Source of the DNA: JAWCLZ01 sp038850275
Lineage (GTDB): Archaea; Halobacteriota; JAWCLZ01
Assembly: GCA_038850275.1 (NCBI GenBank)
Contig: JAWCLZ010000007.1
Location: 1 to 64,000 of the forward strand
Length of the DNA stretch: 64,000 nucleotides
Direction: 5' to 3'
Shown here in pieces: positions 55,765 to 63,977 of the stretch. The notes under the pieces were generated by a model that was not told the origin of the DNA, did not search any database, and worked only from the letters and a program-made list of their open reading frames with translations. The position numbers and the translations under genes are program-made. Numbering within the stretch: the first letter of the stretch is position 1; each line of letters begins with the position of its first letter.

Positions 55765-56882
55765 ATGAAATGAGGAAAATATACCTTTTGATACTGGTAA
55801 CTTTGATAGTACTCGCGGTGCAGCTAATATATTACTATCGAGGAATATATCAACCTCCATCTTCTGCGCTGCACGACCTCAATGTAAGCCTGCCTATTTC
55901 AAAAACCGAGAGATACGTGGAGGAAATAACTCAAGGCTCTGGCTTGGTTTTAATAGATAAAGCACATGGCAATCAATTTGCTCCGCATGAGTTAAATACA
56001 CTTTTAATTAGAATACTCTCCAGGGGGGCTAGTTTTGAGTTTTTAAGTGAAAGTAGTGCTTTCAGAGAAAAATTGAGAGAAGCAGATGTTAAAGCTCTAG
56101 TTATAATTGCCCCTGCAGATTCATATTCTAAGGAGGATAAAAAAGCAGTTAAGGACTTCGTAGAACGAGGAGGAAAACTCTTGCTGATTGCAGATCCCTC
56201 CAGGGAAAGTGAGATAAATAGCTTAGCGAGTCAGTTCAAAATGCTATTCTGGAATGACTATCTTTACAACTTGAGGGAAAATGATGGCAACTATCAATAT
56301 ATATATCTCACCCAATTCAAACCCTGTGAGGTGACCAAAAAACTAGAGAAAATCGCGTTTTACACAGCTTGCTCCATATATCCCAGTGAAATGGGAATTG
56401 CCATTGCTGATCAAAATACCTTTTCCTCGAGAATTGAAACCCCTAGTAATCTAACTCCAATGGTATTTATGGATGAAAAAATTTTAGCGATAGGGGACTT
56501 CACTTTTCTAATTGAACCTTATAATTCAGCTTGGGATAATAATCAATTGATTTCCAACATCGCTGATTTTTTGACTGGAGTGGTGGAGAAAGTTAGATCG
56601 CCAGCTCAGCCTAAAATAATTTCTTGGTACAATAATAAAACAAAGGATAATTCCACCTATATTTCAATCTCAAGCACGGAAGCGATTTACTTCAATGCCA
56701 CTGCTGATCAAAAGATCGACATCTGGGTCTGGACTCTCAACGATCAAGATATAAATAATAACCAAGATAGCTTTATCTATACTTTCAACCAAAGTGGCCT
56801 TTTTTACATCAATGTATCGGGCAGTAACTTAAATGGCAGAACTCAAACAGTTAGCTGGTGCGTCAATGCAACAATTAAATAA
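55761..56882 (+). CDS. Membrane-anchored DUF4350-like surface protein
   Basis: This 373-residue protein has an N-terminal membrane helix at about 6-26. An extracellular GATase-like alpha/beta domain follows (about 60-270, with D-K-A-H-G-N-Q-F and F-V-E-R-G-G-K-L-L-L-I-A-D-P-S-R), characteristic of DUF4350. It ends in an Ig/PKD-like beta region with many N-x-S/T sites (about 285-370). It overlaps the SppA gene by 4 bases, so the pair is probably functionally linked. Role unknown; a sensor or structural partner at the cell surface is possible. Confidence 0.7.
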   Translation: MNEMRKIYLLILVTLIVLAVQLIYYYRGIYQPPSSALHDLNVSLPISKTERYVEEITQGSGLVLIDKAHGNQFAPHELNTLLIRILSRGASFEFLSESSAFREKLREADVKALVIIAPADSYSKEDKKAVKDFVERGGKLLLIADPSRESEINSLASQFKMLFWNDYLYNLRENDGNYQYIYLTQFKPCEVTKKLEKIAFYTACSIYPSEMGIAIADQNTFSSRIETPSNLTPMVFMDEKILAIGDFTFLIEPYNSAWDNNQLISNIADFLTGVVEKVRSPAQPKIISWYNNKTKDNSTYISISSTEAIYFNATADQKIDIWVWTLNDQDINNNQDSFIYTFNQSGLFYINVSGSNLNGRTQTVSWCVNATIK

Positions 56883-56931
56883 TATTTAGCACGCAGAAAC
56901 ATTATGGAGGTGTAAATGAATTATTAAGTCG

Positions 56932-57303
56932 ATGAAGCGTGCTAGAGATATAATGGTTAAAGAAGTTTACACTATAAATGGAAAAGCAAAAGTTGCACTA
57001 GCGCGATTGAAGATGCTTAGATATAGCGTTGGTGCCCTGCCTGTTGTTCAAAAAAATGGTAAATTAATAGGGATTATCACTTTGAGGGACATCGAACTAG
57101 CTGGTAGAGATGTTTCTAGCATTCAAGTAGAAGATTTAATGAGCAAAGAGCTCATCATCTGCACTGAGGATACAAGTATTAAGGAAATAGTTGATATAAT
57201 GATTAAAACCGGGATTCAGCGCATTCCAGTGGTGAGAAATAAAAAACTCGTTGGACTTGTGACTCAAACTTCAGTAATAAAAGCCGCGCGAGAATTTTTA
57301 TAA
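56932..57303 (+). CDS. CBS-pair protein
   Basis: This 123-residue protein consists of two CBS domains (about 5-60 and 65-121) with M-V-K-E-V-Y-T-I and M-S-K-E-L-I-I-C openings and G-I-I-T-L-R-D and G-L-V-T-Q-T-S repeats. Such stand-alone pairs bind adenine nucleotides. A strong GGAGGTG at 56906-56912 precedes not this ATG but a three-codon frame at 56916-56927; the CBS start follows 4 bases after its stop. A phosphoribosyltransferase gene follows after 19 bases. Confidence 0.88.
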   Translation: MKRARDIMVKEVYTINGKAKVALARLKMLRYSVGALPVVQKNGKLIGIITLRDIELAGRDVSSIQVEDLMSKELIICTEDTSIKEIVDIMIKTGIQRIPVVRNKKLVGLVTQTSVIKAAREFL

Positions 57304-57322
57304 TTTATAATCTCTAAATTAT

Positions 57323-58018
57323 ATGGCTGCTAGAATCATTGAAGAACCTGCTTATAGAGAACGCGTGTTGATATTTCGCGATAGAAGACACGCGGGGAGA
57401 CTTCTAGCTGAGAAACTCAGGTTTATTCCTCGAGATAGAGCCTTGGCTTTAGCAATACCAGCGGGAGGAGTTCCCGTTGGGTATGAAGTTGCAAAGCAGC
57501 TTGGTATTTCAATGGATGTGATCATAGTTAGGAAGATTCAAATTCCTTGGAATACTGAGGTTGGATTTGGAGCTATAGCTTGGGATGGAGAGATGGTATT
57601 TAATGAATCTTTAATGCAACATTTGCGCTTGACAAAGGAAATGGTTAAGAACTCAATTGCTAGGACAACTGAAAGTATACAAGAGAGGCTGAGTAAATTC
57701 AGGGGAGATAAGGTTTTACCAAATTTGAATGGGAAAGTGGTGATACTCATTGACGACGGCCTTGCATCTGGTTTTACTATGCTTGCAGCAGTTAGATCCA
57801 CGAGGAAGAGAAATCCTGAGAAAATAGTGATTGCTGTGCCCACAGGTTCTTCGCGTGCAATCGCCCTCCTCTCGACAGAAGTTGATGAAATCGTATGCCT
57901 AAATATAAGAAGTGGAGTGGTGTTTGCGGTTGCAGATGCTTACCAAGAATGGTACGACTTAAGCGATGAAGAGGTCAGTGAGATCTTGAAGAAAGGAATT
58001 GCAAATGCTAAAGATTAA
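57323..58018 (+). CDS. Phosphoribosyltransferase family protein
   Basis: This 231-residue type I phosphoribosyltransferase fold has A-I-P-A-G-G-V-P-V-G near residue 44 and the PRPP loop V-V-I-L-I-D-D-G-L-A-S-G near 139. The pattern is of the stand-alone 'predicted phosphoribosyltransferase' group (COG1926) found in bacteria and archaea, whose substrate is unknown. No adjacent pathway gene reveals it; only the CBS protein lies upstream. Confidence 0.85.
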   Translation: MAARIIEEPAYRERVLIFRDRRHAGRLLAEKLRFIPRDRALALAIPAGGVPVGYEVAKQLGISMDVIIVRKIQIPWNTEVGFGAIAWDGEMVFNESLMQHLRLTKEMVKNSIARTTESIQERLSKFRGDKVLPNLNGKVVILIDDGLASGFTMLAAVRSTRKRNPEKIVIAVPTGSSRAIALLSTEVDEIVCLNIRSGVVFAVADAYQEWYDLSDEEVSEILKKGIANAKD

Positions 58019-58173
58019 AAATAAAAATAATAAATTGGGCCTTAATTATATTGCTATAATGGTTTATGATTTTGATTTAAAAACTATATTTTTACAAATA
58101 ATTGCAATAAAATGAAAATAAATATTTAAGTAGATGAAAAAATTTATGAGCAAAAAATGATGATTTCTGTATA
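58019..58173. other. AT-rich spacer
   Basis: This 155-base stretch is very AT-rich and probably carries the promoter of the gene at 58174 (AAATATTTAAG near 58123). No gene or RNA is visible. Confidence 0.3.
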
Positions 58174-58533
58174 ATGAAATTAAATGAGCTTGTAAAAACA
58201 ATGTCAGGCTATCTCTCGGAGCAAACCATTATTGATTTCTTACTCCTGAGCAGAGCCTTTGAGGACACTAGGTATAGCATGATGCGCAGAAAAGCAGTGG
58301 ATAAAATAACAGCAATATTGATTGCGGCAGCGAAGAATAAAGAGCTTTTCTACGATGTAACTAAATGGGGTGAAGATCACAAAATTGCAAGTAAAGCAAC
58401 TTTTTCAAGGAGAAAAGATTTCTTGAAAAAATTGGGAATAATCAGCGAGCAAAACGTGGAAACGCCCTTCGGCAGACCCAAGATAAGAATGCTTCTGGAC
58501 GAGAAGAAATTGAAGGAGCACTTTGGCGTATAG
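58174..58533 (+). CDS. Predicted winged-helix regulator
   Basis: This 119-residue protein has a helical N-terminal half with S-R-A-F-E-D-T-R-Y-S-M-M-R-R-K-A and a C-terminal winged helix with S-K-A-T-F-S-R-R-K-D-F-L-K-K-L-G (recognition helix, about 75-90) and G-R-P-K-I-R-M-L-L (wing). This fits archaeal regulator families of the TbsP-like kind, but the assignment is only by appearance. A single gene followed by the RAM-domain protein. Confidence 0.65.
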   Translation: MKLNELVKTMSGYLSEQTIIDFLLLSRAFEDTRYSMMRRKAVDKITAILIAAAKNKELFYDVTKWGEDHKIASKATFSRRKDFLKKLGIISEQNVETPFGRPKIRMLLDEKKLKEHFGV

Positions 58534-58591
58534 CAATGGTATACAATACCAATGGTAAAAGCTAAATAACATTGAGTCTAAAGGCCAAAAT

Positions 58592-58834
58592 ATGGCAATT
58601 GGATTTGTGTTAATAAATGTTGAAATAGGAAAGGATAGAGAGGTATATGAAAGACTCATCAAGAACAAAAAGTTCAAGGAGATCTATTTCCTCTTCGGGG
58701 AATATGATCTCATTGCCAAAATCGAGGCCAAGGACTTCGATGAGCTGAGCGATATCGTATTCAACGAGATCAGAACCGTGCCAGGTGTGAGATCTACCAA
58801 AACCCTCACAGGTGCAACATTTCCTCGGAAATAA
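58592..58834 (+). CDS. Stand-alone Lrp/AsnC ligand-binding (RAM) domain protein
   Basis: This 80-residue protein consists only of the RAM/ASNC domain: G-F-V-L-I-N-V-E-I-G-K at the start, F-G-E-Y-D-L-I-A-K-I near residue 35 and V-P-G-V-R-S-T-K-T-L near 63. Such single-domain proteins bind small molecules, often amino acids, and may partner with DNA-binding proteins; the winged-helix gene upstream is a candidate. A strong hairpin follows at its stop codon. Confidence 0.88.
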   Translation: MAIGFVLINVEIGKDREVYERLIKNKKFKEIYFLFGEYDLIAKIEAKDFDELSDIVFNEIRTVPGVRSTKTLTGATFPRK

Positions 58835-58857
58835 AGGAGAAACCTAGTTTCTCCTTT
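58833..58857. terminator. 11-bp perfect hairpin at the end of the RAM-domain gene
   Basis: AAAGGAGAAAC pairs with GTTTCTCCTTT around a CTA loop, followed by TTTAAA. It overlaps the stop codon and could terminate transcription, or be one end of the decayed insertion element that follows. A second hairpin, TCCCTTT/AAAGGGA, lies at 58913-58931, and GTTTCTCCTTTT recurs at 58882. Confidence 0.6.
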
Positions 58858-59361
58858 TAAATCCCTTTCCTTAAGAGAGGCGTTTCTCCTTTTTAACTCT
58901 ACCATTGAGAAGTCCCTTTCCGAAAAAGGGAACGTATATTCCCACAGTCTTTCTGTTTTGGGCAAAACTCCGACTTGTCCTCCACCTGAAATATCGCGTA
59001 CCACCCTCGGGTCGCTTGGCTTCGCCTTGAAAATCATGTGGAAGTGATCCCGTTGTACTCCGAGTTGAGAACTTCTATCCCGAAACTCTCGCTTATCTCC
59101 CTCACCTTCTGCTTCAGCAAGTCCACCACCCTTCATCCTCAAGAACCTTCTTCCTTACCTGAACCAAATGATACGAGCGCATATACCAAGTTGAGCCTCC
59201 TTCCACTCTCATCCCTGGGTGGTACTTTCTCACAGACAGCGAGGGCGTTGCATCGAAAACCCAGCTTCTATGAGCATTCGCCTCGAGCGGATAATGGCCA
59301 GCTGAGGAAGTCCCGTGTTGAATCAGGATGGCCACGCCATAGCTGGGGGTAGTTCACATTC
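58858..59361 (-). mobile_element. Decayed IS200/IS605-like element
   Basis: No intact gene lies in these 500 bases. The minus strand carries a broken TnpA (see 59005-59195). At 59308-59354 the plus strand reads GAATCAGGA, GCCACGCC, ATAGC and GGGGTAGTTCAC, the layout I recall for the right end of IS200/IS605 elements, next to the tnpB 3' end and its guide-RNA scaffold. The left side has paired hairpins (58833-58931). The arrangement, tnpA leftward and a tnpB tail rightward, suits an IS605-type element that has lost most of tnpB. The right-end comparison is from memory. Confidence 0.55.
59005..59195 (-). pseudogene. Broken TnpA (HUH/Y1 transposase) of IS200/IS605 type
   Basis: Three consecutive pieces in different frames on the minus strand read as one TnpA N-terminal half: M-R-S-Y-H-L-V-Q-V-R-K-K-V-L-E (about 59131-59195), V-V-D-L-L-K-Q-K-V-R-E-I-S-E-S-F-G-I-E-V-L (about 59060-59130) and D-H-F-H-M-I-F-K-A-K-P (about 59015-59050). 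The last holds the H-x-H metal-binding motif. At least two frameshifts and loss of the C-terminal Tyr region make it non-functional. Confidence 0.6.
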
Positions 59362-59381
59362 TATAATCTTTAATTTAATCT

Positions 59382-60464
59382 TTAAAGTTCTTGATGGACA
59401 TAGCATGCCCATTTAAACATCGTATATGGAGCTCCATACATATTGTCATACCAAGCGCCTATTATCACCATATTTGTGCCTATGACACGCGTGAGATGCG
59501 GATCTATAATCGAAGCCTCTGGTCTCCCTAGAACTTCTGAAGAAGTAAGCGGATATTTTTCCTCGTTATATGCTACAGTGCCATCGGACTGCTTGCTCCT
59601 AGCGAATTCCCTTAGTACTTCATTTACTTTATCAGCGGTTGCAGGCTGCTTGGTGATGCATACAATTGGATATACTATGGAGCCATCAAGCACAGGTACT
59701 CGAAGAGCATCACTTGCGCACCTTCCCTTTAAATGGGGAATGTTTTTAGGCAGCCTCTTTGCAGCACCAGTGGAAGCTGGCTCAATTCTCTCCATACAAG
59801 CTAACCCGCGGAGTACATCAATTGGATACCTAGATCTACCACTTGGGCCATCGAATAAATTCTGAGAGGGAGTTACAGCATGCACTGTGAGTGCATATAC
59901 CTCAGTTGTGCCAAAGGCTTGATCAATCGCGTGCACAGGAGGTATTAAAGCATTGGTGGTGCAAGTTTGAGTATCTATACTTTTATACTCAGGCTTTACT
60001 TGATCCCGGTATATGTAAACACCCTCGAAGTCAGCTTTCTCCGATGGAGAGGATAAAATTGCTTTTTTAACACCTTTAGCAAGCTGAACTTCAACCCTCT
60101 TTGCCTGTCCCTCTTCAGGGGTTATTTCCAAAACCACATCTGTGCCTAGTTCTTCATGTGGGATTTTAGCTGTTGGCAGCTGAAAATAAGGTATTTTTTT
60201 ACCTTTAACAATTAGTAATTGCGCAGGCTGATTTCCTATGGTTATTTTCTCCCCAACTTCAATCTCAGCAAGGGCGTGCTGCGGTATTGAGTTTCTCTTC
60301 TGCAGGAGAACGAAAGTTTCAGGGTCAACAGCTTTCGCTCCTCTCAAGCTATTTAATCCAACTATTTCCACTCCTTCAATTGGGTGATGCATAAAAGCAG
60401 CGAAGGCCGTTCGACCTATCAATCCATTTGCACCATTCACAAAAACCTTAGTAGTTCTACCCAT
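59382..60464 (-). CDS. Class I-like glyceraldehyde-3-phosphate dehydrogenase
   Basis: This 360-residue protein resembles bacterial/eukaryotic class I GAPDH rather than the usual archaeal class II enzyme. Catalytic Cys168 sits in T-C-T-T-N and His195 in T-V-H-A-V-T; S-T-G-A-A-K and A-L-R-V-P-V follow, and W-Y-D-N lies near the end. The N-terminal nucleotide site is altered: N-G-A-N-G-L-I-G-R in place of N-G-F-G-R-I-G-R, and N-S-L at 38-40 where NAD-specific enzymes have Asp, which hints at NADP(H) use. It is the last gene of the Ku-ligase-AOR operon, 28 bases after AOR. A related phosphorylating aldehyde dehydrogenase is possible. Confidence 0.82.
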   Translation of the reverse strand: MGRTTKVFVNGANGLIGRTAFAAFMHHPIEGVEIVGLNSLRGAKAVDPETFVLLQKRNSIPQHALAEIEVGEKITIGNQPAQLLIVKGKKIPYFQLPTAKIPHEELGTDVVLEITPEEGQAKRVEVQLAKGVKKAILSSPSEKADFEGVYIYRDQVKPEYKSIDTQTCTTNALIPPVHAIDQAFGTTEVYALTVHAVTPSQNLFDGPSGRSRYPIDVLRGLACMERIEPASTGAAKRLPKNIPHLKGRCASDALRVPVLDGSIVYPIVCITKQPATADKVNEVLREFARSKQSDGTVAYNEEKYPLTSSEVLGRPEASIIDPHLTRVIGTNMVIIGAWYDNMYGAPYTMFKWACYVHQEL

Positions 60465-60492
60465 TCATTTTCCTCCTATACTGAAATACTAT

Positions 60493-62271
60493 TCAAAGCA
60501 TTTTAAAGCTTCGTTTAGGAATTCCATTCTCTCCCCAGTTGCGCAATTCATAGTACTCTTTTTTCATAAGTTCAAGCTCTTCCACAGTTATAGCTGCTGG
60601 AGTTTGATCTCTCTTAATTATTGGCTCCTTAAAAAATCTACTAGGTAAAACATCTGCTTTTGCATCCAACCCCTCGCGTGCATTGAAGTTTCGAGCTAGG
60701 GTAATGATTCGATTTGCAAGAGCTCTAAGTTTATGCTCATCAAATTTTAATCCAGTTAATGCTTCTATGATCAAGCTGTAGTCTTTCCAGTCGAGCAGGT
60801 CTCTCAAGAAGCGGCATATGATTAAGGAATCCTGCAAGCAGAGTTTGTCCTCATATTCCACGAATAACTTGGCTTTACCGTGTACTGAGCTTGGGTGAAT
60901 AATTCCTGATAACTCAGGTTTGTAAAATGTAGCTCTTAAATGGCAAGCTCCACGAGGCGAGAGCGCATAGCCAAGCCCAGTGCCCTTCAATATCCTTGGG
61001 TCATAGCCAGCTGGCTCCATGCCTTTCACGTGGATCGCTAGCTCTTGCAATCCCAAGCTCTCGCTTGCCATTTTGATTCCATCTGCAAGTAAATTACCAG
61101 CGCCTTTTCGCTGAGCAATCATTTGAAGTAATTCAGCTATTTGCTCCACATCTCCATAATCAACATCGATATCTAGCTTGCCGCGTAGGCGAGCTTCAAT
61201 TGCAAATGCAGTGATATTGCCTGCTGAGATTGTATCCAGCCCAAGTCTATCGCAAAGGTCATTTAGATATGCTACTTCATCGAGTTTTTTAACCTCACAT
61301 AGGCCTGCAAAAGCATAAATGGTCTCATATTCAGGACCTTCAATTGTAATTCCTTTATATTTCCCTGATTTAACTGTACTTAATTTGCTGCAGGCAATGA
61401 AGCAGTTATAGCAAGCTTTATTTTGCACTTCAAAATATTCCCTCCAGCTTTCAGCGCTTATATTAGCATAATCCTCGAGATAGCCCTTCTGCCAATATTT
61501 AACTGGAAAAGCGCTAGCCGTATTAACGATTGCAACCAAAGAGGGAGTGCCATATTTTCTATAGGTCTCAATTGCTTTATCACGAGCTCCCAGTGCAATT
61601 AAGTTCTTTGTATATTGCTCTAGTTTTTCTTCATCTGCTAATCTACATTGCTTAGAGCCGTGGAATACAATTGCCTTGAGCTTTTTAACTCCCATTACAG
61701 CTCCTAGGCCACATCTACCGGCTGATCTCCATCGGTTATTCTCAATGCAGGCGAAGCGAACCAAGTTTTCACCAGCTGGTCCTATAACTATTGCTTGAGC
61801 CTCTCTAGATTGAGCGTCCTTCAGCACTGCTTCCTCAGATGCATAGGTATCTAATCCCCAGAGATGCTCAGCGCTATGGAATTTAACCTCACTATCTGAG
61901 ATCTCTAAATAAACTGGAGTTCTCGCGGCTCCCTCAATTATAATTGCATCATAGCCAGTTGCCTTAATTTTAGGTGCAACATGTCCACCGCTGTATGATT
62001 CAGCATAGGTATATGTTAGTGGCGATTTAGCATAAACACCATATTTCCCTGAAGTTGGTACTGCAGTTGCAGTTGCTGGACCAGTGGCAAATATGATTTT
62101 ATTCTCAGGAGAAAAGGGATCTATCCTAGGCGGGATTCTCTTGAGCATTAAATAAGAGGCAAGTCCCTTGCCCCCTAGGTATCTTTTCAATATAGCATTT
62201 GAGATCTCCTCTACCTTGTGCTCCCTTTCATTTAAATCAACTTTTAATATTCTACCGTGAAAACCAAGCAA
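60493..62271 (-). CDS. Aldehyde:ferredoxin oxidoreductase family tungsten enzyme
   Basis: This 592-residue member of the AOR family oxidises aldehydes to acids with ferredoxin, using a tungsten bis-pterin cofactor and one 4Fe-4S cluster. The N-terminal domain opens L-G-F-H-G-R-I-L-K-V-D-L with G-G-K-G-L-A at 33-38; cluster ligands are C287, C290 and C294 with a fourth Cys near 490 (L-I-I-C-R-F). E-G-P-E-Y-E near 312 and G-L-G-Y-A-L-S-P-R-G-A near 440 are pterin-region motifs. Whether it is AOR, FOR or GAPOR cannot be told. Next to a GAPDH, glyceraldehyde 3-phosphate is a candidate substrate (inference). It starts 3 bases after the ligase gene. Confidence 0.92.
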   Translation of the reverse strand: MLGFHGRILKVDLNEREHKVEEISNAILKRYLGGKGLASYLMLKRIPPRIDPFSPENKIIFATGPATATAVPTSGKYGVYAKSPLTYTYAESYSGGHVAPKIKATGYDAIIIEGAARTPVYLEISDSEVKFHSAEHLWGLDTYASEEAVLKDAQSREAQAIVIGPAGENLVRFACIENNRWRSAGRCGLGAVMGVKKLKAIVFHGSKQCRLADEEKLEQYTKNLIALGARDKAIETYRKYGTPSLVAIVNTASAFPVKYWQKGYLEDYANISAESWREYFEVQNKACYNCFIACSKLSTVKSGKYKGITIEGPEYETIYAFAGLCEVKKLDEVAYLNDLCDRLGLDTISAGNITAFAIEARLRGKLDIDVDYGDVEQIAELLQMIAQRKGAGNLLADGIKMASESLGLQELAIHVKGMEPAGYDPRILKGTGLGYALSPRGACHLRATFYKPELSGIIHPSSVHGKAKLFVEYEDKLCLQDSLIICRFLRDLLDWKDYSLIIEALTGLKFDEHKLRALANRIITLARNFNAREGLDAKADVLPSRFFKEPIIKRDQTPAAITVEELELMKKEYYELRNWGENGIPKRSFKML

Positions 62272-62274
62272 GAG

Positions 62275-63213
62275 TTACACCTCAATGATGCATTCCTCAG
62301 GTGCTTTATCATTCCTTAATCTAATAAAAACAGGAGCTCTCAATTTTAAATCTCGAGTTAGCTCTTGATATTTAACCTCGCATATAGCCAGGGGTAAAAG
62401 CCAGCTTTTAACTCGGGCTTCAACATTTGGGGTAACTTCAAATGGACATTTACCTTCAAGTGGTTTTAATTGCTCCTCCAAAAATTTTAGCTGTGCTTCA
62501 TCGAAGCCAGTTCCAACTTTACCAATATATTGCAGCTTTCCATTTATGTATACACCTAATATTAACGAGCCAAAGTAATTTTTTCTCAAGCCCTCTCCCT
62601 CTGTTAAGCCGCAGATGATGCAATCAAGGGTTTTAAATTGCTTTATCTTCAGCCAGAAGTTGCTTCTTTTACCAACAAGATATGGACTATTTATATCCTT
62701 TGCCACTACCCCTTCCAATCCACGTGAAATAGCTGCATTGTAGTATTCAATTCCATCCTCTAATATGAAATCGCAAAGGGTAACATTTTCATTTTCAATA
62801 AGCACATCCCTCAATAGCTCCTTGCGCTTAATCAAAGGCTTCCTCACTACTTCGCTGCCATCTATTGCGAGTACATCGAAAACTATGTACTCCGCGGGAT
62901 AAAGTTTAGATAGAAGCTCAATTTTAAAGGAATCACTGAGGTGCTCTCTAAGTTGGAGTTTTTGAAAATCAGGTTTGCCTTGCTCCATTATAACTATTTC
63001 TCCATCTAAAATAGCGCTTTTTTTCTTTATCTCGACTTTTATTTCAGGGTAGCGCTTGGTGATATCGATCAAGCGCCGATTCTGCAGCCTCTGCTTCTCG
63101 CCAGTGAAGCAAATGGTTCTAGTTCCATCCCACTTTATTTCAAAGAGATGCTGCGCTGAGTTAAAGGGCCTCTCAGCATGCATCGCGAGCATTGGCAAAA
63201 TTTTCTCCATCAT
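62275..63213 (-). CDS. LigD-type ATP-dependent DNA ligase (NHEJ)
   Basis: This 312-residue stand-alone ligase corresponds to the ligase domain of bacterial LigD, without polymerase or phosphoesterase domains. Motif I F-E-I-K-W-D-G-T-R near residue 24 has the adenylated Lys; L-D-G-E-I-V-I near 69 is motif III; E-G-V-V-A-K-D near 172 is motif IV; W-L-K-I-K near 193 is motif V; an OB fold ends the protein. It overlaps the Ku gene by 4 bases, so end binding and sealing are co-expressed. The window also has a replicative ligase at 46.7 kb. Confidence 0.95.
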   Translation of the reverse strand: MMEKILPMLAMHAERPFNSAQHLFEIKWDGTRTICFTGEKQRLQNRRLIDITKRYPEIKVEIKKKSAILDGEIVIMEQGKPDFQKLQLREHLSDSFKIELLSKLYPAEYIVFDVLAIDGSEVVRKPLIKRKELLRDVLIENENVTLCDFILEDGIEYYNAAISRGLEGVVAKDINSPYLVGKRSNFWLKIKQFKTLDCIICGLTEGEGLRKNYFGSLILGVYINGKLQYIGKVGTGFDEAQLKFLEEQLKPLEGKCPFEVTPNVEARVKSWLLPLAICEVKYQELTRDLKLRAPVFIRLRNDKAPEECIIEV

Positions 63214-63977
63214 GCTTTAGTTTTAAGGGCTTCCACGCTTGCTCTAAGCGCTGCCATCAAATCTAAGGTTGGCTTAGTCTCAGGTAAAATCACCTTGACC
63301 TCTTTGCCCTCAATTTTTGCCTTTATCAATTCAAGCAATGCTTCTCTATATCTCTCTCGATACCTCTCAGGTTCAAATCTCCCACTTAGCTTCTCTATTA
63401 AAACCTCCGCTAGTTCGAATTCTGCATTGGATACCTCAGGTTTAGGATATGCAATTAGCTTGGGATCTCTTATTTCATCAGCGTAGTAAAGAGTGCTCAT
63501 TATCAAGTGATTCTCCCCAGGTCTTATCACTGCGATGTGCTCCTTCCTTCGAAATGTAACCTTTGCAATTGCAACTTTATTTTTCCGCCTCAGCACTTCT
63601 CTTAATAACTCAAAGGCTTTAAAATCAGCACCATCAGGACCTAGGTAGTAACTGCTTTCATAGTATATTGGATCTATCTCGCTGGCTTCTGCAAAATTAA
63701 TAATCTCTAGTCGCCTAGAGGTTTCTATAGGTAGTTTTTCAAAGTCAGCTTCAGTTAGAACTACATAGCGATCCTTGGCATATTCATAGCCCTTATCTAT
63801 CTCACTATAGGGCACCTCTCTTCCACAGCGAGTGCACCAGTATGGTCTCTTTAATGGAGTTCCACATATGGAATGTAAGCTCGTGAAAGCCACGTCTTTG
63901 CTTTCAGCTGCCACGTATAGCTTCACTGGAATATTCACAAGTCCAAAGCTAATGTTACCACTCCAGATTGCCCTCAT
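63210..63977 (-). CDS. ku: Ku protein (NHEJ)
   Basis: This 255-residue prokaryotic Ku, a homodimeric ring, binds double-strand ends. It opens R-A-I-W-S-G-N-I-S-F-G-L-V-N-I-P-V-K-L-Y, the family signature, and has R-P-G-E near 151 and L-I-M-S-T-L-Y-Y near 158 in the core. Cysteines C38, C48 and C51 (H-S-I-C, W-C-T-R-C-G) could bind a metal. The C-terminal extension is short. GGAGGA lies just upstream of the ATG at 63977, and the operon may begin beyond the window. Ku is found in only some archaea, often by transfer from bacteria. Confidence 0.96.
   Translation of the reverse strand: MRAIWSGNISFGLVNIPVKLYVAAESKDVAFTSLHSICGTPLKRPYWCTRCGREVPYSEIDKGYEYAKDRYVVLTEADFEKLPIETSRRLEIINFAEASEIDPIYYESSYYLGPDGADFKAFELLREVLRRKNKVAIAKVTFRRKEHIAVIRPGENHLIMSTLYYADEIRDPKLIAYPKPEVSNAEFELAEVLIEKLSGRFEPERYRERYREALLELIKAKIEGKEVKVILPETKPTLDLMAALRASVEALKTKA

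Noticed and set aside
58684..59352. Frames on both strands in the region after the RAM gene taken as real genes
   Set aside because: The only meaningful similarity, to TnpA, is spread over three frames, so the region is better read as a decayed element.
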